In this document: one piece after another, positions 1 through 7,100 of the stretch
How the letters are laid out: every line of letters begins with the position of its first letter
Numbering within the stretch: the stretch's first letter is position 1
Source: JALZHR01 sp036389695
GTDB taxonomy: Bacteria > Acidobacteriota > Blastocatellia > Pyrinomonadales > Pyrinomonadaceae
NCBI GenBank assembly: GCA_036389695.1
Contig: DASVWG010000493.1
Coordinates: 1 to 8,973, forward strand
Direction: 5' to 3'
DNA: 8,973 bases
The notes under the pieces: generated by a model
The model's database searches: none
What the model saw: only the letters and a program-made list of their open reading frames with translations
Told to the model about the DNA's origin: nothing
Program-made: the position numbers and the translations under genes

Positions 1-395
1 GGCTTGAAGGGCGTCGTTTGGTAATATTTAAAGGCGCTTGTCACCTGCTGCTCGACGGTCGGCGTCGAGATATTCAGCTCGCCGTTAAAAGTCGTCAGGC
101 GGTCTCGCGGATATTTCTGGTCGTTGCGCCAAAGAATCGTCGCGCCGGAATGCGCTTCCAGATGGTGCGCGACATTTCTTCCGGTTTGCCGCCGGAGCCA
201 TTCCTTGGTCAGATACCAGAATTTTTGCTCTTCGAGAAGTCCCTGTCCCCACATAATCGAATCTCCGAGAATCAGCATTTGTAAATCGCGTGCGGCGGCA
301 GATTCGTCAAACGAAAATGCCTGCTTCGGACTCAAAGCGGCGGCGGTCAAAAACGCTCCCGAAAGCTTGAGAAAATCGCGACGGGTCAGCTTCAT
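1..395 (-). CDS. Tat-exported SGNH/GDSL-type hydrolase, 3' end outside window (partial)
   Basis: This is the N-terminal 131 residues of a gene that runs off the left edge. Residues 4-13 read TRRDFLKLSG, a twin-arginine export signal, followed by a hydrophobic stretch to about residue 28, so the folded enzyme should act outside the cytoplasm. GDS at residues 44-46, in the context LILGDSIMWGQG, is block I of SGNH hydrolases, with Ser46 the expected nucleophile. SGATI further on may supply the block II glycine of the oxyanion hole. The catalytic Asp/His block lies beyond the window, so the substrate (acyl ester, acetylated sugar or lipid) cannot be told. The ATG at 395 is chosen because GAGGAG lies 11 nt upstream (407-412) and the Tat motif follows at once. 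It lies 58 bp after the RidA-like gene and could share its transcript or use its own promoter. The family call is firm; the specific function is unknown. Confidence 0.85.
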   Translation of the reverse strand, partial: MKLTRRDFLKLSGAFLTAAALSPKQAFSFDESAAARDLQMLILGDSIMWGQGLLEEQKFWYLTKEWLRRQTGRNVAHHLEAHSGATILWRNDQKYPRDRLTTFNGELNISTPTVEQQVTSAFKYYQTTPFK

Positions 396-406
396 AAAGA
401 ATGATT

Positions 407-412
407 CTCCTC
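407..412 (-). promoter_or_regulatory. Shine-Dalgarno GAGGAG for the SGNH hydrolase gene
   Basis: On the minus strand GAGGAG sits 11 nt before the ATG at 395. It is among the best ribosome-binding sites in the window and fixes the start just ahead of the Tat signal. Confidence 0.7.
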
Positions 413-432
413 TGGCTAAATCCTTCCAAAAA

Positions 433-461
433 ATTAAAAACAGGTGAGAATAATTATTCAA
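433..461 (-). promoter_or_regulatory. candidate sigma70-type promoter for the SGNH hydrolase gene
   Basis: On the minus strand TTGAAT (456-461) and TTTAAT (433-438) are separated by exactly 17 bp, matching the -35 and -10 consensus at 4/6 and 5/6 positions. Transcription would begin near 426, leaving a leader of about 30 nt that contains the GAGGAG site. The -35 overlaps the stop codon of the preceding RidA-like gene and a perfect 12-bp AT-rich palindrome (448-459). AT-rich spacers give such matches by chance, so this is only a candidate. Confidence 0.35.
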
Positions 462-876
462 TCACGGCGATAACTTTTAATTCAATCGCAATCGGCGTCG
501 GAAGCTTATTGATTTCCACCGTCGTACGGCACGGCAAATTATCCTTAAAATATTCGGCGTAAACGCGGTTGTAAGTCTCGAAATCGTCCTTCATATTCGT
601 CAGAAAAACCGTCACGTCGACGATTTTTTCCCACGCCGAGCCGGATTCTTCCAGGATATAGCGCACGTTCTGAAAAACCGAGCGGCACTGCGCCTCGATG
701 TCGTAAGCCGTGATGTTGCCGTCCGCATCCAGCTCGACGCCGGGAATTTTTTTCGCGCCGCGTGTCCGGGGTCCGACGCCCGACAAAAACAAAAGATTCC
801 CGACGCGCCGCGCGTGCGGATACAAACCGACCGGCTCGGGCGCTCTGGAAGAATTGATAACGGTTTCATCGCTCAT
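454..876 (-). CDS. RidA/YjgF-family protein, probable 2-aminomuconate deaminase
   Basis: This 140-residue protein has the length and pattern of the RidA (YjgF/YER057c/UK114) family. It shows YPHARRVGNLLFLSG near the N-terminus (19-33), the central VFLTNMKDDF segment, and PCRTTVEINKLP at 115-126 followed by IELKVIAV. Arg117 aligns with the substrate-carboxylate-binding arginine of RidA (E. coli Arg105), and Glu132 with the conserved C-terminal Glu. RidA proteins are trimeric and hydrolyse enamines/imines. The SGVGPR segment and the IPGVELDADG insert resemble 2-aminomuconate deaminases more than housekeeping RidA. With a 2-aminomuconate-semialdehyde-type dehydrogenase four genes upstream, the likely reaction is 2-aminomuconate + water to 4-oxalocrotonate + ammonia in tryptophan/kynurenine catabolism. 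No strong ribosome site precedes the ATG at 876, and the previous gene stops 18 bp upstream, which suggests coupled translation. The alternative is generic imine detoxification. Confidence 0.85.
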   Translation of the reverse strand: MSDETVINSSRAPEPVGLYPHARRVGNLLFLSGVGPRTRGAKKIPGVELDADGNITAYDIEAQCRSVFQNVRYILEESGSAWEKIVDVTVFLTNMKDDFETYNRVYAEYFKDNLPCRTTVEINKLPTPIAIELKVIAVIE

Positions 877-894
877 CGAAAATAATTTTTTGAT

Positions 895-1896
895 TTATTT
901 TTTCTCCGGCGGCTGAATTTTCTTCGCGTCCGCCGGAAATTCGCCTTGCAGAAATGTTTCGACCGCTTTGAAAAATATTTCGGGCTGCTCGACGTGCGTC
1001 AGGTGTCCCGAATCCTTCACCACCAAAAGCCGCGCGTTCGGAAAACCCTGCGCCCACGCTTCGGAAGATTCGACCGGAATCGGGTCGACCTCGCCGTGAA
1101 TAACTAAAACCGGCGCTTTGACCGCGCCGAGCGACGGCAGCAGATTCCAGTTTCCGAGCGTGCGCCAGATTTGCTGGTTGACGTATTGCTGCTGCCGGAC
1201 GGCTTCTTCCGAACCCGAACAGACATCGCCTTTAAACCGCGCAAAAATCTCCGGCTTGGCGACATAGGTCGGAAAAAGCAGTTGGAAAAACTCGCGGCAG
1301 ATGGCTCGCGGGTCTTTTGCCTTCATCCAGCTATCCGGCTTTGAGACAAAACTGTAACGCTTTCGCTGCTCGTCGTTATAGCGCGAGTAGATGCGCGCCT
1401 GAATTTCGTCAATCGCTTCAAACATCAAAGCCTGCGTCGGTTCAGCCGGATTGTGAAGTATCATTCGCTCGATTTTATCGGGATGCGCCGCCGCGTAATA
1501 AGAGATGAGCAGCCCACCCCACGAATTTCCCAACAGCGTCATTTTGTCGAGCTTAAAATGCCGGCGCACGGCTTCCAAATCTTCCACGTGTTTTTCGACC
1601 GCCAATTTCTCGCGCTCTTTTATCAAATCCGAGCGCCCATTGCCGCGCTGGTCGTAATAAATAACGGTGCGATTTTTCGCCAGCGGCTCCAAATCCGCCA
1701 AAATCGAATTCATCGAATTTCCCGGTCCGCCGTGAACGGCAACCAGAGTTTCCCTGCCGTCGCCGACAATTTTATAAAACAGCCGCACGCCGTCTTTCGT
1801 CGTGATAAAACCTTCGCGCGGCGTCTGCGCGGTGCAGACGACCATCGGCAGAAAAAGGAGAAAAACGGAGAGAATCAAGCTAAAACGTTTTTGCAT
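895..1896 (-). CDS. exported alpha/beta hydrolase, proline iminopeptidase-like (peptidase S33 type)
   Basis: This 333-residue protein has a Sec signal peptide: basic MQKR, a hydrophobic core at about 5-20, and probable cleavage after CTA at residue 23. The alpha/beta-hydrolase fold is shown by HGGPG at 55-59 (oxyanion region, typical of prolyl aminopeptidases), YYDQRGNGRSD at 80-90, nucleophile Ser125 in GNSWG (123-127), Asp271 in IHGEVDP and His298 in DSGHLTH, so the triad is complete. Members cleave N-terminal proline from peptides, or are related ester/amide hydrolases; the true substrate is not shown. The frame stays open upstream to 1968, but that extension is arginine-rich, has no signal peptide and overlaps the preceding gene. 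ATG 1896 is preferred, with AGGA about 11 nt upstream. It is 23 bp after the small acidic gene and 18 bp before the RidA gene, so co-transcription is likely. The export signal and HGGPG argue against a cytoplasmic ring-fission hydrolase. Confidence 0.88.
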   Translation of the reverse strand: MQKRFSLILSVFLLFLPMVVCTAQTPREGFITTKDGVRLFYKIVGDGRETLVAVHGGPGNSMNSILADLEPLAKNRTVIYYDQRGNGRSDLIKEREKLAVEKHVEDLEAVRRHFKLDKMTLLGNSWGGLLISYYAAAHPDKIERMILHNPAEPTQALMFEAIDEIQARIYSRYNDEQRKRYSFVSKPDSWMKAKDPRAICREFFQLLFPTYVAKPEIFARFKGDVCSGSEEAVRQQQYVNQQIWRTLGNWNLLPSLGAVKAPVLVIHGEVDPIPVESSEAWAQGFPNARLLVVKDSGHLTHVEQPEIFFKAVETFLQGEFPADAKKIQPPEKK

Positions 1897-1919
1897 AGAT
1901 ACTATTTTCCTGCGGCGGA

Positions 1920-2111
1920 TTATTCTTCTTCGCCTAATCTCTCGCCGTTGTAAACCGCGTGGGCGCATTCGACGAATAAATCCAGATAATAATCGCGCGC
2001 TTCTTCCGGCGCGGGATTTTTGTTTTCCTTTTCGGCGATAAATTTCATCAATTCAAACGCCACTTCTTCGCCCGTTTCGATTCTGATTGGTTGTGTTTCG
2101 CTGCCGTTCAT
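1920..2111 (-). CDS. small acidic protein of unknown function (63 aa)
   Basis: I do not recognise this protein. From ATG 2111 it has 63 residues, with 16 Asp/Glu against 6 Lys/Arg, no signal peptide and no membrane segment. It is probably a small, mostly helical cytoplasmic protein; its second half is rich in aromatic and acidic residues (DYYLDLFVECAHAVYNGERL) and it ends in EEE. The frame is open further upstream to an ATG at 2201, but that start would overlap the preceding gene by 74 bp and add a low-complexity basic stretch. ATG 2111 leaves a 16-bp gap and has AAGGA about 12 nt upstream. It lies inside a run of closely spaced co-directional genes, which supports it being real. A role as accessory or regulatory protein for neighbours is only a guess. 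Confidence 0.6.
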   Translation of the reverse strand: MNGSETQPIRIETGEEVAFELMKFIAEKENKNPAPEEARDYYLDLFVECAHAVYNGERLGEEE

Positions 2112-2127
2112 AACTACTGTTTTTCCT

Positions 2128-2619
2128 TTATTTGATAAGTTTGAATTTCCTTGTTTTGACGAAATAAGTTTGTAAAACTTCGCCGAAAGGAAGTTTTTCA
2201 TTTTCCGCGCCCGGTAGTAATTTCCAGGCTGGCGCTGCTACCTGTTCGCTAATGTCTTTCTCGTTCTCGTCTAGAACACTCAGATATTTCTCAAGCGGTT
2301 TATCTCTGATTTTATCTCGGACGGCTTTAAATTTCCACGTTTTTGAATTTTCAACCAGCTCCAGCGGAAATCCTTCGCCGGGCAAAGTTTGTACCGGAAA
2401 ATATTCGACATTTACCCGTAAATATTTTGTTTGTTTTTTATCATCGACTCGAACCAACAGATAAGCGACACAAGGATGATAAATACAACGTGAAAGAGTG
2501 TATCGGGCAATCACTGTGGCTTTGATAGTTTCTTTTTTCTCAGATTTTTGCGCGTTTATCACGCTGCTCATTGCCGCACACAACAGGAACAAGATAATAA
2601 GTGTGCCGAATCTTTTCAT
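2128..2619 (-). CDS. exported protein of unknown function (163 aa)
   Basis: I do not recognise the family. The N-terminus is a clear Sec signal peptide: MKRF, then a hydrophobic core at about residues 7-17, with likely cleavage at INA-Q (23/24). The mature part of about 140 residues has alternating hydrophobic patterns (ATVIARYTLSRC, YLLVRVDD, YLRVNVEYFPV) that suggest a small beta-rich periplasmic or secreted domain. Two cysteines close together (in SRCIYHPCVAY) could form a disulphide. The C-terminus is charged and ends FKLIK. It begins 45 bp after the ALDH gene with no clear ribosome site, and ends 16 bp before the small acidic gene. Its base composition is more AT-rich than the ALDH gene upstream. 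That the frame encodes a protein is supported by the signal peptide and packing; function is unknown. Confidence 0.65.
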   Translation of the reverse strand: MKRFGTLIILFLLCAAMSSVINAQKSEKKETIKATVIARYTLSRCIYHPCVAYLLVRVDDKKQTKYLRVNVEYFPVQTLPGEGFPLELVENSKTWKFKAVRDKIRDKPLEKYLSVLDENEKDISEQVAAPAWKLLPGAENEKLPFGEVLQTYFVKTRKFKLIK

Positions 2620-2650
2620 AAATTTAAGCCGTCTTCGATAAACCTGATTG

Positions 2651-2686
2651 CTGCATCTGTTATTTTAGTAATTTATCTTGATGCAG
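2651..2686. repeat. 7-bp dyad spanning the ALDH stop codon
   Basis: CTGCATC at 2651-2657 and GATGCAG at 2680-2686 are perfect inverted copies with a 22-bp AT-rich interval that contains the ALDH stop codon. No T-run follows on the transcribed strand, so this is not a typical terminator. It may be an mRNA hairpin or a chance match. Confidence 0.25.
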
Positions 2687-4113
2687 ACGTTTTTCTCTTC
2701 GGTAAAAAATCGCAAGGCTTCGAAACCGCCTTCGCGCCCGACGCCGGAGTTTTTCATTCCGCCGAAAGGCGTGCGCAAATCGCGCAGCAGCCACGAATTC
2801 ACCCAGATAATGCCGGATTCCAATTGTTCGGCGACGCGGTGAGCGCGGCTCAGATTCTCCGTCCAGACGGTCGCCGACAAGCCGTATTCGACGCTGTTGG
2901 CGTAGCGCAAGACTTCCGTTTCCGTGTCGAAAGGCGTGATGGTGACGACCGGACCGAAAATTTCTTCCCTGTTTGTGCGGCAATCGTGCGAGAGATTTTC
3001 GATTATCGTCGGCTCGATGAAATAGCCGTCGGCGCATCTGCCTTCGATTTTCAACTGCCTGCCGCCGTGCAGAATGTGCCCGCCTTCTTCGCGCGCCAAA
3101 TCGATATAGGAAAGAATTTTTTCCATGTGCGCCTGCGAGACGACCGCGCCGACATCGGTTTTTTCGTCGAGCGGGTCGCCGACTTTTAGAGCGGAAACTT
3201 TTTCGATAAAATCGCCGCAAAAATTTTCGTAGAGTGGTTTTTCCACAAAAATCCGCGAGCCGCAGAGGCAGATTTGACCTTGATTCGAAAACGAGGAAAG
3301 CACCGTCGTTTTGAGCATTTCCTCGTAATTGCAGTCGGCGAAAATGACGTTCGGATTTTTGCCGCCTAATTCGAGCGAAAGTTTTTTGAACATCGGCGCG
3401 GCGGTGCGCGCAATCCATTCGCCCGTTTTCGTGCCGCCGGTAAACGAAATCGCTTTGACGTCTTTATGCGAAACAATCGCGCCGCCCGCTTTTGCGCCAA
3501 GCCCGTGAACGATATTCAAAACGCCTGCGGGCAAACCGGCTTCGATGCAGATTTGCGACAAAAGATAAGCCGTCATCGGCGTAATTTCCGAAGGCTTTGC
3601 CACGACCGTGCAGCCGGCGGCGAGCGCGGGCGCGATTTTCCAGCTAAACAAATAAAGCGGCAGATTCCACGGGCTGATGCAGCCGACCACGCCGAGCGGC
3701 TGGCGCAGAGTATAATTTATCGCCTGACCGACGGTTTCGTGCGCTTCCGTCGCCGTGTGCATCGCGGCGGTCGCGTAAAATTTGAAATTCGAAACCGCGC
3801 GCGGAATATCGACACGTTTTGCCAGCGCGAGCGGTTTTCCGTTGTCGATGCTTTCGGCTTCGGCGAGCTTATCTAAATCTCTCTCAATCAAAGACACGAT
3901 TTTCATCAAACGGTCGTGCCGCGCTTCGGCGCTCATTTTCGACCAGATTGGAAAAGCCTTTTTCGCCGCTTCGACCGCCGCTTCGACGTCCGTTTCGTCC
4001 GAATCGGGAATCAAGCTGTAAACTTCGCCCGTCGCCGGATTGTAGTTGTCGAGATATTCATTTGAGGCGGGCGCGATTAATTCGCCGCCGATGTAGTTTT
4101 CGATTTTGAGCAT
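2665..4113 (-). CDS. aldehyde dehydrogenase, probable 2-aminomuconate 6-semialdehyde dehydrogenase
   Basis: This complete 482-residue NAD(P)-dependent aldehyde dehydrogenase has the usual length. Catalytic Asn150 lies in SPWN, Glu248 in LELGGK and nucleophile Cys282 in GQICLCGSR. The cofactor segment FTGGTKTGE is at 224-232. GQICLCGSRIFVE and WLLRDLRTPFGGMKNSGVGREGG (441-463) are typical of the 2-aminomuconate/2-hydroxymuconate semialdehyde dehydrogenase branch (ALDH8A1-like). By spacing from the catalytic Cys, Arg444 falls where the substrate-carboxylate arginine (Arg464) of Pseudomonas 2-aminomuconate-semialdehyde dehydrogenase lies. Expected reaction: 2-aminomuconate 6-semialdehyde + NAD+ to 2-aminomuconate, in the cytoplasm, in tryptophan/kynurenine or 2-aminophenol catabolism. 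The RidA-type deaminase downstream would take the next step. It is the first gene after a 75-bp spacer holding a possible promoter and dyad. The 2-hydroxymuconic semialdehyde alternative is not excluded. Confidence 0.88.
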   Translation of the reverse strand: MLKIENYIGGELIAPASNEYLDNYNPATGEVYSLIPDSDETDVEAAVEAAKKAFPIWSKMSAEARHDRLMKIVSLIERDLDKLAEAESIDNGKPLALAKRVDIPRAVSNFKFYATAAMHTATEAHETVGQAINYTLRQPLGVVGCISPWNLPLYLFSWKIAPALAAGCTVVAKPSEITPMTAYLLSQICIEAGLPAGVLNIVHGLGAKAGGAIVSHKDVKAISFTGGTKTGEWIARTAAPMFKKLSLELGGKNPNVIFADCNYEEMLKTTVLSSFSNQGQICLCGSRIFVEKPLYENFCGDFIEKVSALKVGDPLDEKTDVGAVVSQAHMEKILSYIDLAREEGGHILHGGRQLKIEGRCADGYFIEPTIIENLSHDCRTNREEIFGPVVTITPFDTETEVLRYANSVEYGLSATVWTENLSRAHRVAEQLESGIIWVNSWLLRDLRTPFGGMKNSGVGREGGFEALRFFTEEKNVCIKINY

Positions 4114-4143
4114 TATCTAAGAAATGTCCGCCGTTTGTTTTAT

Positions 4144-4170
4144 AGTGATTATAGTTTAGCCGCAATCACT
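4144..4170. promoter_or_regulatory. 7-bp inverted repeat over the candidate -10, possible operator
   Basis: AGTGATT (4144-4150) and AATCACT (4164-4170) are perfect inverted copies, 13 bp apart and 20 bp centre to centre, about two helical turns. The left arm overlaps the TATAAT of the candidate ALDH promoter. This geometry suits a dimeric regulator. No poly-T follows on the transcribed strand, which speaks against a terminator. The regulator is not in the window. Confidence 0.35.
4148..4153 (-). promoter_or_regulatory. candidate -10 element (TATAAT) before the ALDH gene
   Basis: In the 75-bp spacer between the TPR protein stop and the ALDH start the minus strand carries a perfect TATAAT, 34 bp before the ATG at 4113. 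Transcription from it would leave a leader of about 28 nt. No convincing -35 hexamer is present 16-18 bp upstream, so the promoter would be activator-dependent or non-canonical, if real. Confidence 0.35.
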
Positions 4171-4188
4171 GCGCATTTGAAATTTCGA

Positions 4189-7100
4189 TTAATTATTTTC
4201 TTCACACCGAGATTTTTCTTCTTCAAGTTTAAGCTTTTCGGCTTCCTTCCGGGCTTGCTCAGCCGGTTTTTTCAGACTGTCGGCAATTTCACTGCTGCTG
4301 CTCAAACTTATTCTGGCTTCGTAGATTTCCGCCAAATCGCTATAAAACTTAGCGGTCAGCTTATTGTCTCTACTATAATATGGAGTTTCTTCGTTTACTT
4401 TGTTTATCAAAGCGGAACGAATTTTCGCCATCGAATACGTTGCTCTGCTGTAATAATGCTCGGCAAGCTGGCGATTGCCTCGATTAATATCTCCCAGTTT
4501 TTTGTTAACGTATACTTCCAGAACCATTTCCGGGCGAGTTCTGGAATAATTCGCCTTTATAACAGTCTCGGCTTTAAGAGAAATTTCCTGCGCTTTCTGT
4601 TTATTTCCGTGTCTCTCGTAAAAATCAGCCTGGTCGATTAAAACCTTCGCCTTTTGAAAAAATGAATTAACTGAATTTTCCGGCACGACAAGCTTCGCGA
4701 CCAGATCGGCGGCTTCCGAGTATTTGGCTTCCGCTTCTTCCAGTTTGTTTTGCGCTTCGTAAAGACGAGCTGTTTTGACAATTATTTCAGCCTGCTCGAC
4801 GCCGTGAACGACGACTTTCGATTCTCCGAAATTTTCCTGCAAAAATATGCTGAAGGCTTTCGCCTGCTCATAGAGCTCGTGAGCCTTTTCATAATTTTTT
4901 ATCTCGAAATAAAAGTCGCCCGCCGTTGTCCATACTGCGGGCAAATCTTCTATTTCCCTATAACCCATCGGATTTCGACCATTTTCACGACTGATTTTTG
5001 CGCTCTTTACGGCATCGATTTTTTTACTTGCTTCAACAAATTTGGCAAAATACGGCTCGGCATTTTTATTATCGTGCAGCGTGTTTCTATAAAATTGTCC
5101 TACTTTTATCAAAAAGCGGGGATATATCGGGTCTGACTTGTCCAGATTATCATTGGCAATAAGATAAACTTTCTCTGCTCGGCGGCACTTGCCGATTTTC
5201 AGATACGCGTTTGCCAGATTCTCGACCTCTTGTAAGCCGACATAAAAAGATTGTGTTTTATTAGCCTTGAGGTCCAAATCGGCAATCATCCTCGACAATT
5301 CCCCATAATTCTCATTCGGCTTCAGGACAGCGCGGTAAAGTTTGTCTATAGTGTTGTAATTTTCTGCTATATCAGCGTCGAAAGGCGAGAGATTCAATTT
5401 TTCTTCCTGAATTTTTATCAATTCTTTAAGCAAATCGATTGCCGTACGCTGCCTGTATTGTTTTATCTCAAAATCAGACCATTTTCTGAGCACCTCAATC
5501 TGGTCGTCAAACTGCTGTTCCGTTTCATAAGTTTGCGCCGCTTTTTTATAAAGTTCCGGGACCTGAGCGTATTTTTCGCGGTCGTCCAAATCGGCGAGCG
5601 CGTCCGCCAACTCGACGTACAGCGCCGCCGGATAAGTTACCTGTTTCTGGTAGTTAAATTCCTGCGGCAGAATTTTCAAAATCTTGTAGTAGTTTTCCAC
5701 CGCCAGAGTGTTTAGTCTCTGCGATTCCTTACTGTCCGCGCTGTTTTGCGCTTCTTCATGATAAAACTGCGCGAGCCGGCGCAGAGTCGTCACCTGACTG
5801 CGATTTATTTCTTCGATTTGTTTGATGTTCGGCGCGATATTCTGAACTGAATTTTCCGATTGATTGGGCGGGCATTGACTGACGTCCAGCTTCTCGCCGC
5901 GAACGTTAAGCTCGACTAATTTATCCTGCAAAACGTTGAGCGCTTTTTTATACGAGCATTCCGCGTCTCTGAATCGGTTCGGAGAATCTTTGGCGGGCAA
6001 ATTCGAATTAACAATTCCGAGATTGTGTAAAGCCCACCATTTGCCGTCGTTGCGAACTTCTTCGGACATCGGTTCAAGTTCATTTTCATAACGGGCGAGC
6101 AGTTTTCGAAATTCGGGTAAAGCGCGGCGGAATTCGCCCTGTTCGATAAAAACCAAGCCCGAACGATTAGTTTCCTGGCGCTCCGCCATTGTTTTAACTT
6201 CCGCCAATGCGGTTACGGCTCGTCCTCGTGCTACTTCAGCTTCTTTCTGCGCAATTTCCGCTTCCTTTTGCCTTTCTATGGCGTTATTTTTAGCTGCTTC
6301 CGCTTCGGCGCTTAATTGTTTTTGTTTTTCCAGAGCCTTTTGTGTTTTCAGTTCGCTGAGCTTCGCCAGTTTGGTTTGTTCATCAGCGCGTTTGCTTTCA
6401 TTCTCGGCTTTTTCCGTAGCTTCTTTTTGCTTTTTCAGTGATTGGCTTAATTCTTCCTGTTTGGCTTCCAGCTCCTGCGTTTTAAGTTTCAGATCTTCAA
6501 ATGCCTTGTCTTTTTCTTGTTTTTCGACGCTTAACGTCTGCTTCGATTCTTTAAGTTTTTCGAGAGCAACGTCGGAGACATATTTTTCAGTCGCCAGCTT
6601 TTCGTTCAAATTAACAGCGTCCGCTCTCAGATAAAAAGCGTATCCGGCGACGCCCACCGACGCCAGAAATAAAATAAGCAGCCCGATGAACGCCCAGCGC
6701 AGTTTCGCGGCGAAGCTTTTCAAGGCGTCCTGCTGGCGTTTATCGGCGGCAATCTCTTCGTCGCGATTGATTTTGCTTTCTTCGAGATAGCGCATCGAGT
6801 CGGCAAACGAGGCTTTGAATTGTCTTTCGCCCGTTTCCTTGTAAAGCTGCGCCCACGTTTCGTTCGGCTTGAAATTTTCGCGCCATTCGAGCGCGTCTTT
6901 CAGTTCCGGGTCGCTCCAGAATCCGACTTTATTTTGTTGATGCAAAAGCGCGTCTTCGGCGAGGCGGCGATAGGTGCGCGACGATTGTCCTTCTTCTTCA
7001 ACCCAATTTTTCAGGCGTTCCCATTTGCGAATGAGGCTTTCGTGCGAAATATCAATCAGCGTGTTTTCGCTTAAAGGGACTTCGGGCGGCGGCATTAAAA

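Noticed and set aside
448..459. Perfect palindrome GAATAATTATTC at the end of the RidA-like gene as a terminator
   Set aside because: It is AT-only in the core with no loop, and the T-runs that follow are interrupted and too far away; too weak for a terminator call.
895..1896. Alpha/beta hydrolase as a meta-cleavage 2-hydroxymuconic semialdehyde hydrolase
   Set aside because: The signal peptide and the HGGPG oxyanion motif point to an exported S33-type enzyme, not a cytoplasmic ring-fission hydrolase.
1897..1968. Upstream extension of the alpha/beta hydrolase to 1968
   Set aside because: The added 24 residues are mostly Arg, would hide the signal peptide and overlap the preceding gene; ATG 1896 has AGGA upstream.
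2112..2201. Upstream extension of the 63-residue protein to ATG 2201
   Set aside because: It would overlap the preceding exported protein by 74 bp, whereas ATG 2111 gives a normal 16-bp spacing.
2548..3189. Plus-strand open frame of 213 codons opposite the ALDH gene
   Set aside because: The ALDH on the minus strand has all its catalytic motifs here, and the plus frame shows no family pattern or ribosome site.
5251..5715. Plus-strand open frame rich in Phe, Val and Leu inside the TPR region
   Set aside because: This is the antisense of Lys/Glu-rich helical repeats, which yields Phe/Leu-rich frames that mimic membrane proteins.
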